This document shows, one piece after another, positions 32,352-44,055 of a DNA stretch of 64,000 bases. The stretch lies in NCBI GenBank assembly GCA_031772625.1, contig CM062820.1, positions 88,208,069 through 88,272,068 of the forward strand, written 5' to 3'. The number at the start of each line of letters is the position of its first letter. Position 1 is the first letter of the stretch. The notes under the pieces were generated by a model, which was not told where the DNA came from, did not search any database, and worked only from the letters and a program-made list of their open reading frames with translations. The DNA is from Pinus tabuliformis. Taxonomy: Eukaryota > Streptophyta > Pinopsida > Pinales > Pinaceae. The translations under genes and the position numbers were made by a program.

Positions 32352-33342
32352 ACAGACAAATGTTATTGGCAAATGGGGAAGCATAAATCAACCGTTTGTG
32401 CAGCGAGTCAATCCCAGGACACAAACGGCCAGGGAAGCAATGAAAGCGTCAGTTATCCGACTACACAAACAGCGATGTCAATGGTGGACTTTGCCGTCGC
32501 CTAATTGCTCCAATTGCATTGCCAAAGGATTTATGGATCTCCTACCAACTCTTATGTGTGAAAAAATATCATATTTAAAATTACAAAAATCAACACCAGA
32601 GATACGAATCTGGGGAGTATGAAGGGTCTTGTATGACAAACATTGCAGTTAAATATGGGCGTAAGGGATTGTAAAATTGAACTGAAATTTTCTTCGCGCT
32701 AAGTTTTGTGTTGTTGACAGCTACGCTCTTTATACCAGGGTGGTGGATCTGTCGTGTTTGTGAATAATCAAAATGCATATTCAGAAGGTGGCTATGGTTC
32801 CTTGACGTCAACATCCTTTGTTATGCGGATGGTTCCTTGTCCCTAACATCCTAATAATTTTGAAGAAGATTAACCCAAGATTCCACGGGAATCGATCACT
32901 TGACTTGACTGTCTCTAAGTTACGAAAACAAACTCATGCTTCGTCATACCCCCCCTTTCACAATGTCTGGCGCAGGGCATTCAGTTTGAAAACTGCGTAT
33001 AGTACGACTCATTCTCCTCTATTCCTTTTTGACTTCGTTATCCTTTCCTTTCACAATCTCTGGCCCAGTGAGTTCCCATCTCAATTAATAATTTTAATTA
33101 ATTTTATATTTTTGTTTATCATTATCTTGGTTTTTATTGAAAATGAATAAAAATTGAATAAGACATAATAGTAAATCTCTTAATACAACTATATTAATTC
33201 GTGCAATTATATAAATTAAATGGCGAATAAACATACATAGGCATAAATCCATGATAAACATCAAAACATTTATTTCATGGCACTCTATCAAAATTTTAAA
33301 AAAAAATTAAAAATTAAATAAATGATAATTTTATTTGAGACT

Positions 33343-33752
33343 ATGAGAAGGAAGATTTATTCCGGGAATCAAGAGGATGGGGGCATCTAAGACCTAGACG
33401 AAAAGAGGAAAGTTGTGAGATGGACTGTGCTATAGGGACAGACAGTGCTACCTTGGCTATGTCTGGTTAAGACCATGTAACTGCTACATTCAAGCGCAGA
33501 AAATCTTGAAGAGAATACCTGAGCTCGGGAAGCTACGTCAAGTGGAGCAATGTTGGTCTCAGGGTTGGGAGGCAAATAATCAGAAGAATCAGAATCTAAT
33601 TCAGTATATTTGGAAGGGCGAGAACAGATAAGTAAATCTAAATGACTTCTCTTAAATTATAGAAGGTACTATTTACTTGTATAACTTCTGCCTTAAAGAA
33701 ATAGAATATTAACTAGCTTGATAATTTAGTTAAGAAATGTTACCAATAAACA
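33343..33752 (+). repeat. Partial LTR related to the chromovirus LTR at 612
   Basis: This aligns with 844-1250 in the same orientation, including 'agtgctaccttggc.atgtct' and 'ggcaaataatcagaagaatc'. Both ends are missing. It lies between the two upstream-region duplicates and probably arrived as an insertion there. Confidence 0.75.
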
Positions 33753-34365
33753 GACACCATTTTTAATATTTATATTTCTTTTAAGAAATATATTGAAATA
33801 TTTTTTTACAAATAGCTACCATACTACTTTTTAAAATATATCTACCTACTTCTAAACAATCTTCTCACATTTTTATTGTACATTGGTAAGATTGAATTTT
33901 ACACACACCATAATTACAAATAACCAAACACTGCAATTTACTGTTTGCGCGTCCTTTTCGAAGTGAAGCGCATTAGTCGAAGCAGACAAATGTTATCCCC
34001 AAATGGGGAAGCGTCGATTATCCGTTTGTGCAGCGAAGCAATGAAAGCGTCAATGCCCCTTATCTCACGGCATGGGTTGAAGATTGTGAAGTTGTATCCC
34101 CCTATCTCACGCCATGGCATCGGAGAATATGAAGAACCGTCGATCTCTTGTGGGAAAGGTTCCAATTTCGACCACAAGAATCAACATCCAATCACATAGA
34201 GTTTATTTTAGGTAGAGTTTGGTGCGGTAATTACAAAAGCTAAAGTGACAGCTGAGGAATCGTGGAAATGGCAACAGAGACTGCTCCTTGTCACACTCTT
34301 CTTTCACAATGTCTGGTGTGGGCCATCCAGTTTGAAAACTTAGCACAGCACTGCCGTCGTAAAGA
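33753..34365 (+). repeat. Upstream-region duplicate, unit 2 (adjacent to the peroxidase)
   Basis: Its first half pairs with 31690-32430 and its second half with both 32930-33010 and 4765-5175. Three related versions of this peroxidase flank therefore exist in the window. Being next to the intact gene, this unit is the likely active upstream region. Confidence 0.75.
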
Positions 34366-34521
34366 AGCTTCGCACAATAACGATACACATTAATAGACCG
34401 GTTGCCGCTCTACCAATGCGGTACACAAAATAAAGTCAAGTAATCCAAAGTCCTTTTATATTAGACTGAGTTTTTATTTTTTCCCTGCTCACGAATTTTC
34501 CCCTCACATTCCAACATCTGC

Positions 34522-34532
34522 CCTTATAAATT
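34522..34532 (+). promoter_or_regulatory. Candidate TATA box of the peroxidase
   Basis: CCTTATAAATT lies about 90 bp before the ATG, a plausible spacing for a plant TATA box plus a short 5' UTR. It is supported only by position and sequence. Confidence 0.5.
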
Positions 34533-34618
34533 GGGGTTCACATATCTCCCATAACATCCCTGCAAGGCTGCGAATTCGCAAATAGGTTGCCCTTGGAGAG
34601 CTTATTCCATAAGCAAAA

Positions 34619-36035
<1,417 letters not shown>

Positions 36036-36497
36036 CCAACCAACTGGTGAAGTGTCTGTTTAGTAGGATGAGTTTCATCGATAATGCCTCGTAATTTGTA
36101 ATAGAAGTATTCGATTAGGCATAGGTTACAATTATACAACTTCGTACTTTATTAGTGTTACACAGGAGAGAAGATATAGGGTGTTTCTTTTAATTGGAAG
36201 AATTTTAATAATAATTTAATATTAAAATTTATTTTGTTGTTTAAGATGTATATATTTTATTTTTTGAATTTTTACTTACAAGTAAATACATGAAGATGTA
36301 CATATTCTATTTCTTCAAATTCAAATCGAATGATGTCTAAATGCTAATTGGATTATTCTTTTTGGTTAAATGATGTCCAAATGCTAATTAGTTTATTCTT
36401 TTTGGTTGGAGACTCCAGACCTGCAAAAAAATTGCGTGCTAAAGTCAACGTTTTACATGTCTCTAGATTTATTAACAAAAAAGAGAGTACATTCTGA
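36036..36497. other. Peroxidase 3' flank
   Basis: AT-rich sequence with no canonical AATAAA signal close to the stop; TAATTTGTAATAG near 36100 may serve. A short repeat 'aaatgatgtc.aaatgctaatt.g.ttattctttttggtt' occurs twice (36328-36410). No other gene is present. Confidence 0.4.
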
Positions 36498-36639
36498 AAG
36501 CATTCCTTATACAATCTTATGCTGATTTGTCTATGTATTCTTATCTATAATATTCTACTTTACTCCATTATAACTGAGAGAGTGTTGGTTACAGTATTGT
36601 CTGCAAAGAGTAAGTTTGCTTCAAAATTGCACAGTATAA

Positions 36640-37070
36640 AAATGCACAGTTGGATGTATTCAAAGAGCAATAACAAAGACTATACTAAGAAGTGAAGGAC
36701 CTAGAGAGCAATAACAGAGACTCTCCTAAGAAGTGAAGGACCCAGAGTTCAAGAGCATGCCATATGTGAAAGTTGTAAAGTAAAACTTCCCTGGTTAGAA
36801 GTGAATACCACTCTTTGAGAGAATGTTTGCCACTAGGTTTTGCTCTTTCCACAAAAATGCACATTTGGATGTATTCAAAGAGCAATAACAAAAACTATAC
36901 TAAGAAGTGAAGGACCTAGAGAGCAATAACAGAGACTCTCCTAAGAAGTGAAGGACCCGGAGTTCAAGAGCATGCCATATCTGAAAGTTGTAAAGTAAAA
37001 CCTCCCTGGTTAGGAGTGAACACCGCTCTTTGAGAGAAGGTTTGCCACTTGGTTTTGCTCTTTCTATATG
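36640..37070. repeat. Two-unit tandem duplication (about 215 bp), copy B only
   Basis: The segment from AAAATGCACAGTTGGATG to the GGTTTTGCTCTTTC text occurs at about 36640 and 36855 with few differences. Copy A has one full unit. The two minus-strand ORFs here with shared SLLTREVLLYNF text are by-products of the repeat. Confidence 0.85.
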
Positions 37071-37196
37071 TGAGAGTAACATATGTTCTGAAAGTTGATT
37101 GCCAATCTCCTAATATGCCTTATCTAGTTGAAAAAGATAGGGGTTGAAAGAATTGTGATGCTTTTGGTGTCTTCATGAATGGAGATTTGATCATTA

Positions 37197-37455
37197 CTAC
37201 ATAAAAGGGGGTTTTAAGACAATATTTGAGACAATTTTTGGGTAAATTGTTTTAACTTGAGACAAAAAAAGTTCTTGTGTATTGTCTTAAATATTGTCTT
37301 TAAACCGGCGCCTCAAAAATTAGTCTTAAAAAATTGTCTTCATTTTTGTCTATCTAGAGACAACACTCTGGTTAGAGACAATATGTCTTTAATACTAGAC
37401 AATAAAAATTTATTTAAAGATCACTTCTCTCTCTAGAGACAATATAAAACAATGA
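37197..37455. mobile_element. CACTA-like subterminal repeat cluster, copy B (candidate)
   Basis: This is the counterpart of 7191-7495. It keeps many TTGTCT/AGACAA cores and TCTAGAGACAA palindromes. The terminal pentamer reads CATTA and the following text is CTACATAAAAGGGGGTTTT. Confidence 0.35.
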
Positions 37456-37506
37456 ATCCAGAAATATCTCACCATTGAAATAAATCGATATAAAACCACC
37501 AACCTA

Positions 37507-37622
37507 CCAACCTCCTATTTGTAAGGCGAAATATCTCACCATTGAAATAAATCGATATAAAACCACCAACCTACCAACCTCCTGTTTGTAAGGTAGGCGC
37601 TCTTCCATTGAGCTAGCACAAT
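37507..37622 (-). pseudogene. tRNA-like sequence with tandem duplication, copy B
   Basis: On the minus strand GCTAGCTCAATGGAAGAGCG, then CCTACCTTACAAACAGG, resembles a tRNA D-arm and anticodon arm better than copy A does. The T-arm region has been overwritten by a 66-70 bp direct duplication ('gaaatatctcaccattgaaa' occurs near 37459 and 37527). It is not expected to be functional. Confidence 0.45.
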
Positions 37623-37933
37623 TTAAAGAATTACGTGATGAGTTATGGAAATCCTGAAAACTACATTTATAGCCATTGATTTAAAAAAAATAAAAAACCT
37701 GACACATGATCTATAGTCTTTATAAAAATCTATCAATTTCCCCAAAAGGTGAAAAGAGAGGAGGATTATATCTCTAACAAAAAAAATTCAAAATCTTATA
37801 TTAGTATACAGTTAAATGTTCATGTATACAGGCTATCTTGCTATAGTGGTATATCCCTGTGTTGGGATTTCATTCCATGCTAAGACTTCTTTTTCTTCAT
37901 CTTCTTCTGCACACATGTATGTGTCTATTATTT

Positions 37934-38097
37934 TGTATATGCACCCATATAAAATTCTATAACAAAATGTCTTGATTTCCAAACGTAAAACAAAAAGAAT
38001 CATGATTTGTGAATGTGTATATGCACCCATATAAAGTTCTGTAACAAAATGTCTTGATTTTCAAACGTAAAACAAAAAGAATCATGATTTGTGAATC
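37934..38097. repeat. 82-bp tandem duplication, copy B only
   Basis: TGTATATGCACCCATATAAA with the following sequence to 'tcatgatttgtgaat' is present twice (37934 and 38016); copy A has it once near 7999. Confidence 0.85.
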
Positions 38098-38615
38098 CAC
38101 AATCTGCGATTGAGTCGTTATCAGAGCAAAAGAAATGAAATGGAGTGGATATATTCTCTTGCACCTTTGCAATCAGTTCTCCCTACTTAAAAGTTAATAG
38201 ACCTGGAATATGTTTTTCCTTTGCATTTTAAGCTGGATAGATTCATGGCTCCATCCTAGCCCCACAATTATCCGGGGCCCTCTATGGCTTGGGAGTTCCA
38301 CACCAGCCACTGTTTATGTCAGTGAAGAGTACTGATGACCGAGAACATGTGCTAAAAATGTCATCTATGTCGCTACTAAATGCAAAGATATATCTTGATA
38401 ATGAAAAGAACAACAAGTTTCTTATTAAACAAGTGGACATTGATTATAAAAAGGAGAGGATGACATAATGGAAGACAAACTACTCTTTAGTAGCCAGTGC
38501 CGAGAAACCATGGCGCACACTCAACAAAATAGATAAGCATAACATGTGAAAAGTTGCAAACTATGAACTCTAAAGCAAAAGGTCAAAAAACTGCTTACCA
38601 CAATTGCTCCAGCAG

Positions 38616-38620
38616 GATCT
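38616..38620. other. Left target-site duplication of the LTR retrotransposon
   Basis: GATCT immediately precedes the TGTTGG start of the 5' LTR and recurs at 46201-46205. Copy A has the uninterrupted site (GTGGGATCTATCCACC at about 8611). Confidence 0.9.
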
Positions 38621-38870
38621 TGTTGGCATTATCATGAATGTGTTGTACTTGATGGCAACCCACTTGTAGTAGAACAACTCACTTGTACATGGTAACTAGA
38701 TGAATCTACAGAAGAGATATCAGATGTGATAGAATGCATGACAATAGTATTTATAGATGTGATGAAATGCAGGGCAGCTTCAAGGAATTAGTTCAGAAGG
38801 CATCTCTCTTAGATGAAAGATCACAATATAGCAGGCAAACAACAAGAGTGAAGAAAGAAAGGTATACATA

Positions 38871-39000
38871 GGTTCACTATATACCAAGTTGCGTATACAC
38901 GCAGGTTCACTATATACAAAGTCGTGTATACGAAAAGGTATATGCAGGTTCACTATATACCAAGTCACATATACACGTAGGTTCACTATATACAAAGGCG
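38871..39000 (+). repeat. Minisatellite in the 5' LTR
   Basis: GGTTCACTATATAC starts at 38871, 38904, 38947 and 38980 (alternating 33 and 43 bp), each preceded by a TATACACGCA- or TATGCA-type motif. The 3' LTR has three units (44306, 44349, 44382). Confidence 0.85.
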
Positions 39001-39349
39001 CGTACAATGTACACACACACTTTCACAGAAGGAAAGATGCGTATATGTCGGAAAACTAAGTTTTGGTTCGTGGTATTTAGACCATGGTATTTTGGTATTG
39101 GTCCATGGTATTTGGAATGAGGTATTGACCCCAAGTATTGGGTCCAAGGTATCGGTCCTACGTTGTTTTGGACCATGGTATTGAGAGAGGCCTAAACCTA
39201 TATAAGGAGAAGAAGATCATTAGGCCAAAGTGCAAGTTTGCAAGGATTGAATATCTGATGAAGTGTGAAATCCAGTGTGCAGGTTATGGGTTTATGATGC
39301 TTTGCTTGATCTGAGCCAAGGAGGAATCTTAGCGGTTGATGGAGGACAA

Positions 39350-40030
39350 GATCTAATGATGGATCAGATCTTATGGCTTGGAATGAATCATCTCTATATG
39401 GTTTGATCATGCTTTTTCTACATCTGTATACTGATGCTTGTGATGTTCTGTAAATATTATGATGTGGGGATATCTAAAGTCTGGAATAGCTGCAAAATTA
39501 TGAATGAATATTTACAGATGTATACGCAGTTCGACTTTGATAAAAGTGTGTATACACGCAAGTTAGACTCATCTAAGTAGCGTATACCATATGAACTATG
39601 ATGTTTGAAGTTACAAGTGGTTCTACTTGTTGATGCAAAGTTCTGAGTTCTGGTGACTGTTTACTGGTGATAGTATTCTGCATATTCAGATTAGTTGATG
39701 AATGAGATCTAATAATGGATCAGGGTCATAATGACTTATCTTTATGTGATCTGATGGACTAGATCTGGTTGTTAACACACGTATTATCCTTTTGTATGTA
39801 ATGATCTGGGTATGTCTGAAGTCAGGAAGTGCAACGAAGTTATAAGTAAGTATTTGATGACATATACGCTGGTTCTCTTTGGTGAAGTTGTGTATACACG
39901 CTGGTTCAGCTCTTCCAAGTAGCGTATGCACTCTGATGCATGGTTTTTGATGATACAGTTGGCTCTGAATATTTTTGCAGAGTTCTAGGTTCTGCTCTGT
40001 GTTCTAGTGATTGTGTTTTGATGACAGGGT
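39350..40030 (+). repeat. Internal duplicated modules of the LTR
   Basis: The order GATCTAAT.ATGGATC, 'ctttatgtgatctga' or 'ctatatggtttgatc', 'tatacgc', 'gtgtatacacgc', 'aagtagcgtat', 'gttctggtga' appears twice, at 39350 and 39706. The halves are diverged (perhaps 30%), so the LTR grew by an old internal duplication. The 3' LTR shows the same at about 44754 and 45110. Confidence 0.7.
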
Positions 40031-40785
40031 TTCAGTGATTAAGTTGTTGGGTGATTCAGAGAGTAATGATTGAGTATTCAATGAATGGGTAATGCAATAG
40101 TTGTATTACAGTGGTGATTGATTTTGAGCTTCAATGTTGTTGATGGGTCTAGTATGAAAATTGGATGAAACATGGCCTTCAGATTATGGTGTTGTGTTCC
40201 AAGAGTATCCAGTCTGAAAATTTATGAAACGTGGTAATTGGATGAATAAAGAAGGTCGTAGCCTTCTGTAGGTTGACACGTGCGTACTAGTAAATATATC
40301 GGCTAGTACAAGAGCTAGGGGGTTGTAGCTCCCTTCAAGTAGAAGCTGGAGAAGGAAAAAATGTTGTAGCCTTCTGCAGGTAGAAGCCTGCGTACTCGTA
40401 TGAGTCTACACCAGTACATTGTTGTAAAAATATTTTCTTATAATTAAAAGAAGACAAAGACGATAGCACCAGATGGTTTTTACCCACATTGGGTTTCCAC
40501 CTTACATCTTGGTGTTCATGTGTGATGCTTATGTGTGATGGTTCTTTTTGTTATTAACTACACATGGTTACTGTTTAATGTTTAAATAAAGTATTGATAC
40601 TCATATTAAAGATCAACATATGATTAATTAACAAAATCATTAGTTTGCTGGATATATGCTTGTTTCCTTAAACACAGTTGCGTACACGCGTGGGTTGCCT
40701 TTATTGAAGTAGCGTAAGAAAAGAAAAAGATTATTGACTTGACTAATACTGATTCACCTCCCCTCTCAGTATTATTTCGAACAAT

Positions 40786-40797
40786 TGGTATCAGAGC
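40786..40797 (+). other. Primer-binding site (initiator tRNA-Met)
   Basis: TGGTATCAGAGC lies 3 bp after the 5' LTR end, the standard plant copia primer site. Confidence 0.9.
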
Positions 40798-41083
40798 AGG
40801 TCCTTTGGAAGAAGCTTGATCGCTTGAAGGAGATCCGTAGAACATTGGGAAAGAAGCTAAAGAAGAAAGTGCCTCAGAAAAAGAAGACATCTCAGAGGAA
40901 CTATGGCAGTGGGAGAATCGTTTGGGGAATATGTGAAAGCAACACTTCAGATTCAGAATCACATCAGAATGAAGATGAACAACCAAAATAACTATCAGGT
41001 ATGAATTTGTTATCCTCTGGTGATACATTCTCCATCCATTTGAAGATGATGAAAGTGATAGCGAAACAACTGAATTTTCTCTT

Positions 41084-42127
41084 ATGGGTGAGGAAGAAAG
41101 ATATACAATAGAGACAGAATTTAAAAGGCTTAAGGGCAAAATTAGAGATCAAAAAAATCTATTGGACAAAAGGGAATGTGCCTCCAAAGAAGAAGCTACC
41201 AAACTAAAAGCTCAACTAGAGGAAGAAAACAAGTTAAGGAAGCAATTCAAGGAAAAGGAAGATCAATGTCAAAAGCTACAGGATGAAGTGACATCATTAA
41301 GAAATGAAGTAAATGAAAGGAGCACAACAATCAAGAAACTCAGAGATAGATCCAGTTACTATGAAAGTCTTGAAGCTAAGATCCTGTCGCTAAAAGAAGC
41401 TCTTGAAAAACAAGAAAACGAAGTTCTTGAATTAAGACATCAGTTGGAAGAAGGAAGAAAAGTTGAAGGAATCATGAAGAAGCAGTATCTTGAAAAGGAA
41501 GAGCAACATCAGATTGAGGTAAATATTCTAAAAGATAAATTAGAAGAAAAGGATAAGCTCTTACGATTTCAAGATAGTACTAAGATCTTGGATGATATTC
41601 TTAGTAGTCAAAGGTCTCCTGCCATCAAAACTGGTCTTGGCTTTCATGAATTTGTTGAAGATGAATCTAGTTCACAAAGTAAGACAATGAACTCTAATGC
41701 AAAATCTGAAATGATCAACAAGGAGATGAGAGGTCAATCCCATCAACAACCAAGGAAAGAAATTCTTCAAAGAAAATCTTTTACTCCTAACTATGGAAGT
41801 GATAGTCGGTTATTTCCTCAAATGAATAATGTTGAATGTTATGTATGTCATAATTTTGGACATGTTGCAGCCAGATGCAGAAGTAGAATGGTTCAAGACT
41901 GTCACACAGAAATATCATCACGTTCCAGGTACTTTAAGGGATATTTTTTTGCTTGCAATATGTTTGGTCACAAAGCCATTGACTGTTATAGAAGGAATAT
42001 GAAACATATGAGATGTTATGCATGTAACAAGCTTGGACATATAGAAAAGGAATGCAGGAACAAAGTACGGGCACCATACCAAAAGGAGAAAACATCATCA
42101 TACGTGAAGATATGGAAGAAGAAGTAA
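41084..42127 (+). CDS. Gag-like protein with coiled coil and CCHC zinc knuckles
   Basis: This 347-residue ORF lies in the retrotransposon. Residues 1-170 are a long Glu/Lys-rich coiled coil (for example KEKEDQCQKLQDEVTSLRNE). The C-terminus has CYVCHNFGHVAARC (252-265), a middle knuckle whose first Cys is Phe (FACNMFGHKAIDC, ending near 301) and CYACNKLGHIEKEC (311-324). These bind RNA in gag nucleocapsid regions. The usual copia N-terminal gag domain is missing, and no pol frame follows: the protein ends KIWKKK and is followed by 1.9 kb of non-coding DNA. It could help package the RNA in trans, but that is inference. Confidence 0.8.
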   Translation: MGEEERYTIETEFKRLKGKIRDQKNLLDKRECASKEEATKLKAQLEEENKLRKQFKEKEDQCQKLQDEVTSLRNEVNERSTTIKKLRDRSSYYESLEAKILSLKEALEKQENEVLELRHQLEEGRKVEGIMKKQYLEKEEQHQIEVNILKDKLEEKDKLLRFQDSTKILDDILSSQRSPAIKTGLGFHEFVEDESSSQSKTMNSNAKSEMINKEMRGQSHQQPRKEILQRKSFTPNYGSDSRLFPQMNNVECYVCHNFGHVAARCRSRMVQDCHTEISSRSRYFKGYFFACNMFGHKAIDCYRRNMKHMRCYACNKLGHIEKECRNKVRAPYQKEKTSSYVKIWKKK

Positions 42128-44043
42128 GTACAGTCAGAAAGACATGGAACAACACAATGTATAGACATGATAGACTTAGAGGGAGCTAAAAGTGTCAAAA
42201 TTCAGTGTTCTAAATCTCATACGCAAGTTTCATGAAGAGAAGTCGTGTATATACGCGAGTTAGACACTGCACAGTCGCGTATATGTTAATTTGAGGAAAA
42301 GCAATGGGATAGACTTAGGAAAAAGGGTCTGATATGGTTCAGTCAATTATTTGCTCTGTTTGATGATGGTTACAATCTGCTGATAATGTGTGGAAATGTA
42401 TTGATGCTCATAAGAGGTTGTTTTTTATCCTCACAATATTAACTTGATGTATATCTGATTGATGATGATGCCTTGATACTTCTTGCTGATATATGCATGA
42501 TCAGATCTGACAGTGAACAGATGGAACAGGTTTAGGGGGAGAACATGCTATGCTTCTAATAAAGCATTGTTGGCATTATGTTTAGAAGTCTTTAGTACCT
42601 AATCAATGATGATGATGCTTATATGGCTAAATGATACATCTTGCTATGATATGGTTATGAGTTGCCCATGACAAAATCTCATATGATTCTTGGGGTCACA
42701 TAGTTAGTGTTCAAATCAGATTTATGGATGATTCTCTAATACACAACTTCATTATTTCATGATGAGTCACTCATTTCATTATGCTGCTGTCGTCATACCT
42801 TCAAAGATGCATAAAGATCATATAGTACAGTTATGATGCAGGATTCCTATAGTTCTTGGCTCTCCCATGGTTGAGGATTGTTATTGTTGATGACATCAAG
42901 AAATTTTGACAAATGACCATAAGATCATGGCCTGCTAGATACATATTGATATCTCTTTTATGGATATACAGTATGTTGGATACATGGATGATTACTCAAA
43001 GTTGCATTGTTGGTTGGCCAAGATAATGGAGTTATTGTAGGTCACATGAAGACATAGCTATTTGAAGAGATGATGATGATGAGTTCTTACCTATATGATG
43101 ATAGGTTGATACTCACATATGTTGAGTGATGCTTATCAGATGTGGGATGTTCCCGAGTGATGATACGTGGATGGTATAAAAGATCATGCAGATCTTGATG
43201 ATGATGTGATGACTATGGCGTTTTTCACATATGATATAATGTGAATGATTTGGTATGACATATACAGAATTGATTCATGGAAGGTTATGACAATGCTTAA
43301 GATCAAGAGGATGAGTTGATATCTATATGCAGACATACCTTGTCATAGGTTGATGATATCTACACTAATGGACATATAGAGGTTGCTGGTCTAGGTGCTG
43401 TTAACAGATGCTTATGGAGCAGATCATACATTGTGTATGATAGTTGATGATGACTATCATAGTCTTGTTTAGATATTTGGTCTCTGTTATAAATGTCATG
43501 TATATCATTCGATGTAAAGGCCATATCAAGACCCATGATGTAATAGTTTATCTTTGTCTATTGTAGTATTTTAATGAATCCCTTTTGGTCATATGATGTA
43601 ATTTGTACCCCCACTATGCATGGGAAGGATGATGTAATATTTCAGTCATGTATAAACAATTGGTATCTAGTATATCCCCACTTGGTTGAGTGGATGAGTC
43701 AATTTTATCCCCACTTGGTTGGGAGAATGAATGTATGTATGAGCCATTGGTGATAGGAAGGTCAAACTCACATAGTTGATTTATAGAGTCATGTTATTTT
43801 CATGAAAATATTTGCAGACTCTTCATGTGTTCAGGGGGAGCATGGATGATACAGTACATATTAGCATGAAAAAAGGGGGAGTTCAATCAAAGAATTCATC
43901 ATGTGCCTATAGAGAGCATGATTAATATTCAACTATTTAGCTATGAAAGTCTCTTGCTCTTAGGGGGAGAAGATCTTGGTCCGCCCTTTGCCCTTGATGT
44001 CAAAGGGGGAGAGTGACTTGGTGTTGTTGTTGCCATCAAGTCC
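42128..44043 (+). other. Non-coding 3' interior of the retrotransposon with repeated polypurine tracts
   Basis: No pol domain is seen on either strand; 'atgatg'-rich low-complexity text dominates. GGGGGAG occurs near 42534, 43831, 43864, 43962 and 44005 in addition to the terminal one. A GTGTATATACGC/CGCGTATATG motif pair near 42240-42283 repeats the LTR palindrome pattern inside the element. Confidence 0.7.
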
Positions 44044-44055
44044 AAAGGGGGAGAT
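44044..44055 (+). other. Terminal polypurine tract
   Basis: AAAGGGGGAGAT directly precedes the 3' LTR TGTTGG start. The preceding 'gatgtcaaagggggagag' copy at about 43998-44014 repeats it. Confidence 0.9.

Larger units (their letters stand above)
31690..33060 (+). repeat. Upstream-region duplicate, unit 1 (peroxidase promoter-like)
   Basis: Text such as 'acttctaaacaatcttttcacatttttatt', 'caccataattacaattaac', 'aaatggggaagc' and 'ccgtttgtgcagcga' recurs in unit 2 (33752-34060). The later part ('ttcacaatgtctggcgcagggc', 'cagtttgaaaact') matches 34300-34340. No peroxidase exon follows unit 1. It holds the TRIM insertion. ORFs here (32398-32622, 32818-33150) have no recognisable motif. Confidence 0.75.
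38621..40783 (+). repeat. 5' LTR
   Basis: TGTTGGCATT..TTTCGAACA. It contains a four-unit 'ggttcactatata' minisatellite (38871-38994), an internal duplication of about 356-bp modules (39350 and 39706) and three sets of GCGTATAC-type palindromes. Confidence 0.9.

Noticed and set aside
38780-39176. Minus-strand ORFs with repeated YSEPACIRNLVYSEP text in the LTR
   Set aside because: They are translations of the minisatellite; unit number differs between LTRs and there is no gene signal.
40785-40991. Plus-strand ORF starting at the primer-binding site
   Set aside because: It begins within the tRNA primer site, so it is not a natural start. It may contain remnants of gag but is not an independent gene.
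40624-41152. Minus-strand ORF of 171 codons opposite the gag start
   Set aside because: Antisense to the LTR end, the primer site and the coiled-coil gag; Ser/Leu-rich composition mirrors the Glu/Lys coiled coil.
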